Assembly (NCBI GenBank): GCA_035041965.1
Contig: JAPYMA010000167.1
Location: forward strand, 1-64,000
Direction: 5' to 3'
DNA length: 64,000 nt
DNA from: Anisakis pegreffii
Taxonomy: Eukaryota; Nematoda; Chromadorea; Rhabditida; Anisakidae
Shown piece after piece: positions 23,018 through 36,700 of this stretch; position 1 is the first letter of the stretch, and each line of letters begins with the position of its first letter. The translations under genes and the position numbers were made by a program. The notes below the pieces were generated by a model that saw nothing but the letters and a program-made list of their open reading frames with translations, was not told the origin of the DNA and searched no databases.

Positions 23018-26000
23018 TTAATCAAGTGTTCTTCCAAAAAATTGTTCATGATTGTCAATTATCACTATATGCTTCTGAAGCGCAATCTTCAAAATGTAAC
23101 ATTTCATAAGAATTTCTATTTTGCTATTATTTTCCTCATCTAACGCTCCAGTCTAATGTATGCGCCTTTAAAATCAGTTGCTCGCCACCGTTCCCTCAAA
23201 AGATCAATCCGTAGAGAGATAGATAGCACAATAAAAATTGAGCATCTATTGACCACCATCTAATACCAAGCAATTCTCAATAATCCAGCACAATCGCGTA
23301 CATTTCATTATCAACTGATCCTTTCCAACAAAATCGTTTGTTTTGATCGAGAAAGCTTGAATAAAGTAATAATTACAACTGACAGTCGCATCGAACTAGG
23401 TGGAATAAGTGCCTTGATAAAATGTTAAAATAATGAGCGTTAATGAACAATTACAGAAATGAATGGAATAAGATGAACGTAGGAGTATGATGGAAAGAAA
23501 ATGTAAATTTAGTCGAATGAAAATTCTGAAATTATGCTCGCAACAAAATGAATAGCATTCAGTTAGATGAAGGATGATGAAGCATTGAATTACTAATTTT
23601 TAGGCTTATCATTGATACTTGCACGGAATTTGGAGGGTCAATGTCAGATCAAAATGTGTACATAAATAATGAAGTTACCAATTGTAAAATGTCAACATTG
23701 CATAAATTGGCTGAAGCAGCACCTGCAACGACACAAAACCTCCACACTCTCTTACTTTTGTATGAGTGATAGTGTCACTTTTTGAAACATAATTTTTTAC
23801 GCGTTGGGAAGTGCATTTTTAAAGGCCAATTGAAAATCTCAAAGTGAATTCTCGAGTTCACTTGAATAGACTGAAAAGTTACTTTTTGTTGAAATTGATA
23901 AATATGTTTGATGTGTAAATAAATATGGTGTACACTGCTATGTGTGCAAATATACTTTTAATAGTTCAAGAAATGAATATATAGGATTATGCACAAAACT
24001 GTGTGGTTGGATGGTGGTACATTTACGCAACGAAGAAAGAAAAACAGAATGAGGTTTACTTAACGGATGGCTGCATGGAAGAGAAGATGAAATGATAAGA
24101 TGAAAGATATGTTTATTGTGAATTGAGTTCTTATTGTAGTTTGATGTGAACAACATTCAATGCTTTTAGATTGTTCTCAAGTGAAAACTTCGTGTTTATG
24201 CATGCATAATAATTATATTTCTAAGTTATTTTGTTTGCTTCTTTTACTGCTACTATTGATGTAGGCAGGCGGCACAAAGTGATTTAGCTCACTTTGCTTA
24301 TAAATGAGAATGTTACGAACTGAATCATAAAATGTGTCATAAATCATCAAAATGAGAATCGTTCAATTTCGGGTAAACACTGTTGCAAACTCTGCGTATT
24401 TTTTGGCGTTAGTTAACGAAGTGACGGATAATTTTTTATTTGTTATTTCCAATTTCCGACTACTCTTTTCCAAAAATGAATCAATCATTTGAGAAAGATT
24501 TAAAGGCAAATTTAAAAATTGAGGTTCGGTCGTTTTCCATACATTTATTTATTTTATTTTATTTAATCAGCAATTCCATACATTTCCATACATTACTCAG
24601 GGAATTTCGGCTTGACTTTTTCAACAGCCGCTGATGAGTTGCTTATAATCGTATGTGCATTTATTCCCTTCAGATCAGTGGATATAATTGTTTTATTCGG
24701 AAGTGGAATTCTCGATTGCTGATTTCATATGATTACGTTGCACTGCGATCACTGATAAGCAGTTATAATAGTAGTTGATTTGTAAGCACTCTGTTTTGGA
24801 ACGAAGGTTGCGTGGAATGTTCGTTCTCTGAGCGGTTCGCACTTCCATGTTGGCCAGTGCGACAGTCAAGCATCAACCACCCAACTGCCACATTTCATAT
24901 ACAAAATGGTGATGGCATGATGTTGAGGTAGATAGATAGATAGATTTACTAACAACTTGAGAGTGTTTCATTGCTGATTGCTTATAAGTACTCGAACTTG
25001 ACTGATGCGGTTGCATCCTTTTAGCATAAGCATGTGTATTGAGAGTTGTTGTTTTTATGTTGCTTTTGAAAAGGTAATAGACTTTTTGTAAACCTATTCA
25101 GTCTATTGATTGTTGAAAAAAGAAAAATTGATCTCATTATTTTATGATTCATCCACATTCATTTTGTGAATTCGAGAATCAATAGGAAAATCACAGTGAT
25201 TCACTAATGATTAATGTAAATTTTTGAGGGCTGTTAGAAGGAGGTTTGGCTGGGTGTTTTTCTTTGAACGACGTGATTTTCATTATTCTTTGAGCAGATT
25301 GCATTCGTTCAGTTCAGATGCTAAATAAAGTAACCCATTTGAGATTATATTTCAAACTCTCCCTCAGTCTATCAAGATTTGTTGCGCGCTTGGATATTTC
25401 TCTGCAAATTTCTTTTGTAGGTAAATCGTTCACGTTCCCATAATAAGAATAAATTTCCTTTATATCTTCTGATCGGGACTAGTTTGGCTGTTTTTTTTCA
25501 GGTAATATCTACACCCCTACGTTCTACAAGTAGAGTTGCCTTTCTCCATAGAGCAGCTCGAAGGCCCGGATTTAATACAGTTAGTAAATTAGTTCATCGT
25601 TTCGGATTGTAGTGGTCTTTTCATAATCTCATTGATGTTTTCATTCACTTGAAATACACACAGATTTGTTTAATATTCTGGTACAGGGACGATGGGGTGC
25701 TTTGATTTGTTCACATTTTGTAAGAGGATTAAGCTTCTTGCTATTAGCGAAGTTTCATATTGTTATTAGGTATCAAGCGATTTGTTGTTGGGAAAGTGCA
25801 AATGAATAGTTTTTTGCTCATCATCAGATCAATTTGCTGGTACTTTATTGAGCATATGTTCTGTTCTTATAAAATCAATCAACATTGAGTCATTTCACTG
25901 GAGACTGAAATGTTTTGAGCACAGAAAAGAAACGATACACCATTCGAATTGTTGTGCCTCGTTTTCTGATCAGTGTGATGAGGCTCACTTTTAAAGGTAG

Positions 26001-26073
26001 AAAAAGGAGAGCCTGACCTAGCCCCGAGGATTCGCGCTAGCCAATCAACTCCCCCAACGAGCCGGAAAACGAA
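23018..26073. other. Intergenic region between the Hint gene and vigilin
   Basis: Probable 3' UTR, then AT-rich sequence with no coding exon I can defend. A short (taga)n run is at about 24931-24945. The 100 bases before the vigilin ATG are GC-rich and unlike the rest, and probably contain its promoter or leader. No obvious acceptor lies close to that ATG. Confidence 0.55.
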
Positions 26074-29000
26074 ATGGAAAACGGTACGACGTTCGAAACA
26101 GATCATCATCCTATTGGACAACCAGACATGGCTTCAGAAGGTCACTTATTTCAGCATTAATTTTTGGGGCGAAGTGGTTTGAAAGGAATGACTTTTTGTT
26201 GAGTGAAATGTGAACAATGGACGTTGGCGAATAATAGCTTTTTGATTTCAAGCTAATTTTTAGGATCGTTGAATCTAGCACCAGGTGCAGAACGTCATCA
26301 TGCAATGGCACAAAACGGTACAATCAGCTCGGCTCCTGGATCAAGTGGAATCATGCAACAACAACAACAACAACAACAGCCTGAAATCAACGTGCTCAAT
26401 TACAGCACTGATTTTCCGGAACTTCCTGAAGCACCAGCGCATCCGATTAGCAGCAAAGCGACGGGCGGTGTTTGGAATAAGCCACCGGCTGTTCGAAGTC
26501 AAGTTGTTACGCAAGTGTTCAAACTACTCGGCGATGAACGAGCGTCAAGAACGAATACGAAAAGTTTCGGAAACACAAACGAAGAACAGCAACGATGCAA
26601 CGATATCGCTAAAGCCACCGACACAACCATCGAATTGTGCGAGCAAAAGGATCATTCGTTAACTGTCCTCATAACGGGTAAACGTGCCAAGGTTGAGGAG
26701 GCCCGTTCCAGATTGGTTCGAGAACTGCAAACTCAAGCCACTCGAGAGATACCGATTCCAAAAGAGCATCATCGTATTTTGATTGGTTCGTTTCTAATTT
26801 TGTTGTTCTTTCCTCGAATTGCTTGAAAAATTGTTATAATCATGTTAGTACAATAATCTTTTGACGTGCAGTATATTAATGGTACTGGAATGATTTACTT
26901 GATTTGGTTTGTTTGTTCAGGTAAAGAAGGCATAAAGTTGAGACAACTTGAGCAAGAGACTGATTGTCGTATTGTGGTGCCGGGACGTGACTCAGCAAGT
27001 GATATCATCAAAATTATTGGCCCTCGGGAAGGCATTGAAAAAGCCGTTCACGAAATACAACTGGCTAGCGATAAACAGGTTGGCAGTTGTTTTAGCAGAA
27101 CATTGATTTTATGGACTTATGTGAAAAATGATTAGACGATGAAAAGGATATGTTGAATTGAATGCTTTCAGTCGAAGCTAGCACAGGAACATTTGATGAT
27201 ACCTCGTATTTACTATCCGTGGATTCGAGGACCAAACAATGAAACAATGGACAGTCTAATGGCCGAAACAGGTGCCAAGATCAATATACCACCACCGTCA
27301 GCGAATAATGAAGTGATCGTGATCACTGGTGAAAAGGATGGCGTGCATCATGCCAAAGAGGCATTGATGAAAATCTATGAAGATCAAAAGGCAAATGCAA
27401 AGTCTGTGACGTGTCAGGTAGATGACATGTGCTGTTTTATATAGGTCTACGTTCTGATGATAGTAGTATTAACAGCAGTGCTGATAATAATAATAATAAT
27501 AATAATGATAATAATAATAATAATAATAATATACTATTGATAGTGATTAATAATAGTGATAATAAACAATAATAATAACAGAAGTAATAGAATAAATTGA
27601 TCATAAAGGTGGCTCGTGCCCAGCATCGTTATGTGATTGGTGCGCAACGTCGTGGTCTATCGGAAATTCTGAAAGAGACGGGTGTTAGCGTTGAAGTGCC
27701 AACTGAAGAGGAGGATTCGGATACGATAACACTTCGTGGTAATCCAGCGAAGTTGGGTGAAGCGCTAGCGATGGTTTACGCGAAAGCAAGTAGTGTAATC
27801 ACATCCGAACTCGTTTGTCAACATTGGATGCATAAATTCTTAATTGGACCGAAGGGTTCGACTCTTCAGGTTGTCATCTTTTCATTTCATCAAGCAAACG
27901 CAATTCTACTTATTGATTCATCACGAAAATACATCTTGTCTGTATGTAAATATTGATGAATGATTGTTTGAGGAAATACATCATTGAGTGTCGAGGTTGA
28001 TTTTATAATGGTTATCATCATCGTTTTTTCCAGCATTATCGTCCTTTTATGATTTGCTTCAGTGGGTCATTATACATATCTTATGTTTAGACACTTGTGC
28101 CAAACAAAGATAAAGTGCAAATTGATTTCGAAGATGGCGGGGCGATCTATTTGGAAGGTCCTCCGGAAGACGTCAAATCAGCACAAGCATCGTTGAGCGC
28201 AGAAATTGATCGCTTAACTCGTGAGATGTCCTCAGAAACCATCAAAGTGCATCCATCGTTGCATAGACACGTGATTGGACGAGGTGGTGCACTGAGTGAG
28301 TTTTTAGCATAAATGTATTTGTTTATTCCTTTGTGATTATTTAGCGTTACCTTTTGTTCATCTTCATTTCATTTGTGCATCTGCCATTGCAAATTACTTA
28401 ACTCTTTTTGTCAGTATTTCATTGGCTTAATGACCGGTAAGTGTGTGGACTGGTATGGAAAAAGGCTTTATCATAATCCTACATTTCGATAGTGATAGTA
28501 GCAAAAGATCTTAAACTTGCAGCAAAGACGTCAAAGGCTTTTTATCATAGTCCTAAATTTTTCTTGGAGCATTCAACCATAATCAGTGCAAAAGACGTCA
28601 AACTTGTGTAATCTCCCGCAAAGTTTTGATGACTCGGAATTCTCTCATTGTTGTTCGTCAATTCAGTTTCGAAAATCAAGGACGAAACTGGCGTACAGAT
28701 CACAATTCCAAACGAACAAACCAACTCGGATGAAATCAAAGTGGAAGGCAACAAAGAGGGTGTGAAGAAGGCGATTGAAGAAATCAGCGAAATTGTTAAA
28801 CGTATTGTGAGTTTTGCTCTGATGATTTCACGCAGTCTGAAGTGATCGCAAGAATACTTTTCATATGATCAACGCTGTGAAAATATTTTTCCAATCTGTG
28901 ACAGTCAGTTTCATGAGAGCATTGATAATGGTTGGGTTTTTATATTTAATATGGGCAATAATTAAATGAACTGAGAAACAAGGAGCGAAGAATGAAAGAG

Positions 29001-30334
29001 AGAAAAAAGAAAGGAACGAGTCGTTGAAATTTGAAGGAGAACGAGAAATCGCGTGATATATTGATTGAGCAACGTTTTCACAAACAAATCATTGGCGCCA
29101 AAGGTGAAGCGATCGGCAAACTACGTGAGCAGTACCCATCGGTGGTGTTCTCATTCCCGGATGCCAGCAAGAAATCGGATATCGTGAATCTGCGTGGTGA
29201 CAAGAACGAAGTGGATAAAGTTTTTAAGCAGTTGACTGCACTCAACAAAGAATTGGTTTGTGTTCGCTTGATGAATTGTATTTGTTGCCGTATGGTCAGG
29301 TAGAAGGAAATTTCGTCATTGATTGTTCATGTTTGGCTTTGACAGAATACGTTGCAATACTCATTGCAGTTAATTGCTTTTTATTATCATTATTGTTCTT
29401 ATCATCGTTATTATCTGTGAGCATTTGTATGCATATAATGGTTGCATTGAATTTTATTTTCAAATAGTAGTAATAATAGTGAGTGCTTGTGATGTTTCAG
29501 TTGGAAAACAACTATCAAGTGACAGTGCCAATATTCAAAGAATTCCATAAGCATATAATTGGAAAAGGTGGCGTAAATGTGCGAAAGATTCGTGAAGATA
29601 CGCAAACACGAATCGATTTACCGGGTGGAGAGAGTGGCGAGGACAAGATAACCGTCACTGGTAAGAAGGCGAATGTGGAAAAAGCGGTGGAACAGCTGAC
29701 ACAGATTCAAAACGAATTGGTTCGTTTTTATTTTTTGGTTTGGTTGGTGGAACGATTATTCGATTTAGTGTTTATAGGACATTCATTTGTTTGTTTATGT
29801 TGAATGCTGGCACGTTGCCTTTTTATTGTTGTATTTCACTGAATTCAGGCAAGCATAGTGGTTTCTGAAGTGAATATTCCTGCTAAAGTGCATTCACGAC
29901 TGTTGGGCGGTGGTGGCCGACTGATACACGATATACAAGATGAATGCGGTGGTGTTCACATCAAATTCCCGCCCGAGAAGAGTTCATCGGACAAGGTTGT
30001 TGTTTGTAGTAGAGTGTGGTGGGTGGTAGGGCGATGAGAATATTGATAAGTATTAAAACATTAACCCTGATGAAAGTATTACGTGATAATCATTGATTGT
30101 AGTTCGCAAATAATACAGGTGACGATACGTGGCCCAAAAGAGGATGTAGCTAAAGCGGAGAAGTTGTTGCTGGCTCTTGCTAAGGATCGTGAGCTGTCCA
30201 GTTTTGAGGATGCGGTTAAGGCAAAACCAGAATTTCATCGATTCCTCATCGGGCGTGGAGGCGCGAACATCAAGAAGGTTTCTTGTGTTGTTTCTCTTAT
30301 TTTGTTTCAGCTTAATCGCTGTTTTGTTTATTCC

Positions 30335-30423
<89 letters not shown>

Positions 30424-33084
30424 GTATATATTCTGCCTTCTGTTACTTTGTTGTCATGGGAAACCTGTGAGGAATTTTGAGTTCTTATTTCAGATTCGTG
30501 AAAAATATTCCGATGTTCGCATTCTGTTTCCACGCGAAACCGATACGGATAAAGAGACAATTCATTTGATCGGTAAAAAAGAGGAAGTGGCTGTTGTCAA
30601 GAAGCAGTTAGAGGCAATGATCAGTGAATTGGTAAATTGTTCCACCTTTTGTTCAGTTCTTCTCGTCAGAAGAAATTTTTGTTGAGTCAGAATAATTTCC
30701 TTTAGCAAGAGTTTTTTTAATGTGCTCAAATAATGGTGAACAGCAGTTGCTGGTCAAAATGCACATCTGGTTTGAAGGCTTCAAGCGTGCAATAATTCAC
30801 CGAAAATAATTCAGAACGAAACAGTGGAAATAAAGATGGACGTTCCACCGAAGTATCATCGTCACTTTGTGATTCGCGGCGCAGCCATCTTACGCGAGAT
30901 TCAGGAGCAAAACGGCGGTGTGATTATATCGTTCCCACGTGCCGGATCGAACGACACCAAAGTGACAATCAAAGGCAGCAAGCAGTGTGTGGAAAGTGCA
31001 AAAGCGAGGATCGAAGAAATTGTTGAGGATTTGGTGAGTGATTCAAGCAGATTGGATTATGTTTTTTTTTGGTTTTCTTTCGTTTCCATTATTCATTTGA
31101 AATTCGATCCGAACTGATTATCGTGTTATTGTAGGAAGCGCAAGTGACAATTGCGGTTGAGATTCCGTCGATTCATCATCGTGCGTTGCTGTCGAATCGT
31201 GGTCAGAAAGTGCAAGAGATTTGCGCGAAATATAACGTACAAATCAAATTTCCGGATCGTCGACTACGAGAAGAAGCTGCAGTTGAGCAACAGCAACAAC
31301 AACATGATGATGAGCAGAGTGCAAATGCGTTGGATGGTGCACACACAGGTGGTGAACACCACGCATCACCGCTCGACGTGATCCATCTGAGTGGACGTGA
31401 CACGAAATGCGAGGAAGCGAAGCAGGCATTGCTTGCGCTTGTGCCGATCACGAAACAAGTTCGTGAAGAGACAAGTAGAGACTGTGATTAAATGGTTATT
31501 CATTGTAGGTACATGTTGCATTCGAACACCATCGTAGCTTGATTGGTGCAAAGGGTGAAACGGTGCGTTCGTTGATGCAAGCGTATGATGTGAATATATC
31601 AATACCGAGTGAAGAGAAACACCTAGATGAGATCCAGGTGACGGGTCAAGCTGAGAACGTTGAAGAGGCTGTCGCGGATATTCTCAAAAGAGTGGCTGAA
31701 TCCGAGGAGGCGGCAGAAAATCGCGTGAGTGATAGATGTGATATAATACTCATTCATGCCATGTGTTGAATTAATCTGAAATTAAACGAAATTTTTATGA
31801 CAGATTAATGTTGGTATTAGATTAATGTTCGTTCGGCACTGTGATTAGGTGTGCATTTGGGTAATTGGTAAAGTTGTGCTGTATTTTGCAGAAGTTACGT
31901 TCTTTCAAGTTGAGCGTAGACATACCGCACGAATATCATACACGTCTAATTGGTGTTCGTGGTAAAGTGGTTAAGGAACTGGGAAAGAAGCATGAAGTGC
32001 AGATTGCATTCCCGCGAGGCGAGGATCCGCCAGATACGATCGTCATCACTGGTAGGTAGTAAAATAGATAATTGATTGTTTCAGTTGTCGATTACTGCTT
32101 GAGATGAGGTATCGATCGGTTGATTTGACTCGACATTCATTTTTTGAAATAATTGATAAATTGCAATTAAGGATACGAGAAAAATTGTGAGGCATGTAAG
32201 GAAGAAATGGAAGCGATGATTGGTGAAGTGCAGTCATTGTTTACGCAAGAGATTAGTCTCAACGCTAGCTTCCATCCGCGTCTCATTGGTCAAAAAGGAA
32301 GAAATGTCAAGAAAGTTGGTTATTTGATTATTGTCCAGCTGATTTACTCTGCATTCATCCAGCTGGATCATGGATATGAAAAAGCACATATTTTTTTTGA
32401 TCGGAAAACAAAGTGTGTTTATTCACTGTTCGCAATCTAGTGAAGAGAATAAAACTCGTGCCATCATTCAGGTGATGGACGAGTTTCACGTGGAAATACG
32501 CTTTCCACGAACCAACGATCCGGACCCGAATTTGGTTGTAGTGGCAGGCAAGACCGAAGATGCCGTTTATGACTGTATCGATTATTTGAGAGCACAGGAA
32601 GAAGATTATCTTGAGGTATATTCTTTAAAATATTCTCTCCTAGTTGGAGAACGTTTATTTTCTACAATATTATTCACGTATTCTTGAAAATCAGATCTTT
32701 CCATACTGAGAGATGATTGCATTAGCACTAACAACAATTTAGTATGTAGCAGTTTTATTTGTGTATGGAGAAGGAATCTGGACGAAAAAAATTGAAAATG
32801 TCCGGATTCCAGCGAAAACACCAGCAATATTGTAATGTTTATTTCGGTTTTCTTTTTTACAACAATGTACGTCAATTCAGGAACGTAATGACCGTGGTCA
32901 ATATTTATCACAGCGCGTTCAAGAACCAGTTCCACAAGCGAAAATACCTCAGGTGAAAATCGAGGGTGCCCCGTGGCAACTCGATATGCAATCTGAGGAT
33001 CAGTTCCCGTCAATGAGTAGTGCAGCAGCTGCAAATGCAAATGCTACCGGTACTGGAGCATGGGGAGGTGTACGTCGTTTTTGA
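26074..33084 (+). CDS. Vigilin, multi-KH RNA-binding protein
   Basis: Vigilin (HDLBP) binds mRNAs and tRNA, associates with ER-bound ribosomes and affects translation and mRNA stability. Nineteen phase-consistent exons: 26074-26140, 26264-26785, 26921-27078, 27172-27417, 27609-27869, 28091-28295, 28667-28806, 29037-29255, 29501-29719, 29849-29995, 30119-30277, 30494-30631, 30815-31033, 31135-31458, 31509-31724, 31892-32051, 32172-32314, 32472-32615, 32881-33084 (about 1296 aa; human vigilin is 1268). Fourteen KH repeats can be followed by their loops, e.g. GKEG, GPNN, GPKG, GRGG, GAKG, GKGG, GGGG, GRGG, GAKG, GVRG, GQKG, preceded by one degenerate repeat near 160-200. The N-terminus has a poly-Gln run and 'NYSTDFPELP', as in other vigilins. 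Several GxxG loops are lost (GAQR; 'VIRGAA'; 'LLSNRG'), so those domains probably have a structural role. The eleventh repeat carries a Gln/His-rich insert. Confidence 0.95.
27484..27592. repeat. (TAA)n/(TAG) microsatellite in a vigilin intron
   Basis: Imperfect trinucleotide array ('aataataataatgataata') filling most of the intron before the exon at 27609. Confidence 0.85.
28461..28612. repeat. Diverged tandem duplication in a vigilin intron
   Basis: 'aaaggctttatcataatcct' at 28461 recurs as 'aaaggctttttatcatagtc' about 73 bases later, and 'gcaaagacgtcaaa' recurs as 'gcaaaagacgtcaaac'. The period is about 75-85 bases. It lies wholly within the intron between 28295 and 28667. Confidence 0.5.
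30338..30421. repeat. (TA)n microsatellite in a vigilin intron
   Basis: About 42 uninterrupted TA units. It sits in the intron that splits the KH repeat whose loop is 'GRGGANIKK' (exon ending 30277) from the rest of that domain (exon starting 30494). Confidence 0.95.
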
Positions 33085-36000
33085 ATTGAATTGATATGAA
33101 ATGAGATATTATTTGATACAACCGTTGTCAACATTTGACTTATAATTGGTTAAGAAGACAATCATTATCATTTTATCAGTTCATCATATCACACATACGC
33201 ACACTCACTCTCATGAACGCAAACAAACGAACAACTCAGTAAACAAATCAACAAACAAAATCAATCAATAACTTCACCTTTAAAAATCTGTGATTATTGT
33301 TGTCCTTAAAAAGTTTTCTTTTTTTTCTAATCGTCCTTTCAAATTTTTATCGCTGACCTGATCATCGTTTCATGATTATTTTTCATTCATTTTTTATTTC
33401 GGTTTTTATCCGACAATCAAATGAATGAATTGACTTGACTTGTTCGTTTACTCATTCATCTATTTATCGTTCATTGTATTTTGTTTTGGATGTTATCATC
33501 ATAATCATTATTATTATTTTTTTAATTTTTATTATCATTATTAGAATGATTATATTTTCGTTTAATTTTCCTGCTCTCCAATGATAGGTGGAGAAGGAGA
33601 AACGGTTTACTCAAAGGATAGATAGATAATTGATTGATGAAACGAGGTGAATAGGTAAACGGGCGACAAATACTACTGGTGTTTGTGGTGCTAATATCAG
33701 AATAAATGAGCTTCGATCATTTCCGATCGAATATCACATAGGTGTGAAGTCTGATTTTGGGTTGATAATCAACGAAAGAAGTGGATGTTATGGGCGGTAG
33801 AGCGTTATTTTCAAAACATTAAGCAGCTGAATGTTATTTATTGAAATTTTCGTTATGGTAATGCTATATGTTCATTTATTCTTTCGTTTTGTTATTTGAT
33901 TGATTGGATTGGATTGGTCAGTTGATTTTTAATGTTCGTTTTTTTTGTTTCGTTTTTGTCAGTTTTTGAAATGAGTAAATTGTCATTCGTACTGCGCTGA
34001 ATACGAACGGTGCAATTGATCGTTTGCTACACGTTTTCATAATTAGGTTTTATTTTTGCACTGATCTTTGAGTTGATTCTTACCGTTTTGTGTTTAAGTT
34101 TGCCTCGTTTCTGCCATCGCACTTCTTTCTGTCTTCGTTTTTGTTTCATCCAATGACGCGATCACTTTTCGTTTCTAGTAGTCTTCTGGTTGCATTGTGT
34201 TCGTCATTAATTCAGTTGTTTTTCTAAATTACATATTCGTAGATGTATCGAATGTAATAAGTTTTACGTTTTGATGAATTGTGACCGATTATGATCGCCA
34301 CTGTGCACTTTTTGGGGCCTTATTTCAATTTTATCTTAAGTTATTATTGTTATTCTTATTGTTATTATGATTATGGCTATTATCATTATTAATATTTATT
34401 TATTTATTTATTTATTTATTATTATTGTTATTATTATTATCATCATTGTTATTATTGTTATCGCTATTATCACTTGTTCAATTTGATAATGATCAGTGAA
34501 TGGTTTGCTTGCTCGCTTGATTGCTATTTACTAGAATTGCTGTCGATTAGACCCGTACTCAAGCAATAACAAACAGTTTGAATTGTTCACGTACTGCGTT
34601 CAGTTTTTCGCATTATTTTCAGCAGTCATACCTATTCTTATTTTATTGTTTGTGCTTAGGATTAGGGAACTATTTCTGAAAAACAATATGTAAATTTGAC
34701 GATTTTTTGTGGATTTTGAATTTTTTTATAAAACTGATTGAACACCTTAAAAGCGGTCAGCCATATTACGTGATTCGGTATCGTCATGGAAATCGTAATT
34801 CATTTACATAGTATTTATTTATTAATTAAATATACTGATTGAGTTATTTTTAAAATTTATCTACTTGTTAGTTTGCCTGTTTTAATTTATCTATCTGATT
34901 AAGTTTCAATCGTTGATTTATTTAATTATTTACTCAACTTTCATTTTATAACTAATTTCGTCGAATATTTGTTACGTTTCGTAAGTTTTTAGCATACATA
35001 ATGTTATCAGATTTGAATTTTTTCCATTTATTCATAAAGTTTCTTTATGTATTTCTCTATCCATCTCTTCATGCGTCATCGTCATGCGTTGTGATATTAG
35101 AGTAGAATGATATTGATGATAACTGATCATTATTGCACGGATGGATTCGTTGTTTGTTCGTTTGTTTTTGATTTGTTCACCGAAGTGCCTGACCATTTTG
35201 TTGCTGGTTGTTCAAGCATTCTTAATTCTCGCTAATCAATGACCTATGAATCCACATTGTTATTACGATTATCATCGTTATTATTGTCTTCTCAATAAAA
35301 TTTTCAGTTGTTGATACTAAGCAAGATGGTATCATCTTATTTTGGAGTTGTATTGTATAATACGAGTATACATCATAGAATTTTTAGTGAAATTATAGTA
35401 TGGCATTGAGCGATTCATCAAAATCAACAGGTCATCAGGGGAACAATATAAGCAAAGTTAATGTATTATCGTTATGAACCAATTTAACAGTAACGATATC
35501 GTTTATAATAAAAAAGTGGCAAAAAAATATGGAAAGTAAATTTTTGAATGATAGAATAATGAGAATCATTTGATAAATTGCGCTCATATCGGAAACAATC
35601 ACCAACAACAATATTTTCAAATATTAATGTTGTCACTTTGAGAGGATTTGTTCTTTGATGAATTACGTCAGTTGTTGGCTTCGTATAGCTGTTTCTGTGC
35701 TCAGAAATGTCCTCGGATCGTTGAGATTATCAAGTAAAATGCTGTGAATATGAGTGATTGCTGAACTGTCATTATTGTTGATGTACGGTGTTGAGCGTTC
35801 GTCACCGCATTTGTGGCACCAAAGCGATCACCGTTATAAGCAACGTGATAAATGTAGTCAGGTTGTTTTGTAGAGGCGCTATTCTGAAAAAATTTCATTA
35901 CTGTTAAAAGTATCGAAATATCTGCATAACTACCTGTCTCGCATTCTCTTGATGAAAATTACTGATGCTAAATTTCTTATTGATCCATCAACAGTGTCAG

Positions 36001-36700
36001 GTTGTGCAGAAAATGACAAATTCATTTAGGTGGATGAGTAGACGTTGAATGACCTAATGTATCCCCAGTCGAGAATGGACTAAATCGAGACCATTCATGA
36101 AAGGTATACTAATCTTATCGTTTTGTGAGAATTTCCTGAGCCAAATGAATAAAACAGGCATAAACGTTCGCTGAGCATATCTTCCGAGGCTTATAATAAA
36201 ATGCTTTTTGGTTCATTTTGCATGTTTTCAATTGCGCCATATAACTGAAGTATAAATGACACTTAAGCGATCAAACATCAGAATGAATATTGTTTTTGAT
36301 TTGCTCTGATCGAATTGCCTCCCTCTGATTATGATCATAGTGATGGCGATTTGAATGAATTTGTTAGATTGGCTCATAAACACAATTTGTATTGTTGCGG
36401 GATTTATTATGTTTCGTTTATAATGACTTGTGTTAGTTTCCGAAAGCAGAGCGTGTATATTTTCGGAGGAATTCTTGCGCGAAGGAAACGATTCGGATGA
36501 GCATGCTAATGTTGCGTTTTGAATTTTTGAACTCTTTTGCTACTCGCTATTTCCTTCATTCGAGCGTAAGATTTTTAGTCTGTTTGGATGACGTGCACCC
36601 AAATGAAGCCATGAGATTTCGGTGAGCTTTACCTAGCTCACGTTGTGACTTTACTGGCAATAAATCATATCTTGTTCATCCACAAACCAGAGTTACTTAA
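33085..36700. other. Convergent intergenic region after vigilin
   Basis: AT-rich sequence between the ends of two convergent genes; it should contain both 3' UTRs. A (ttta)n/(tta)n patch is at about 34385-34450. No coding exon with plausible splice sites was found on either strand. Confidence 0.6.

Noticed and set aside
30083..30685. 200-codon ORF across a vigilin intron with poly-Tyr/Ile
   Set aside because: The Tyr-Ile run is the translated (TA)n microsatellite; KH exons on both sides splice in phase without it.
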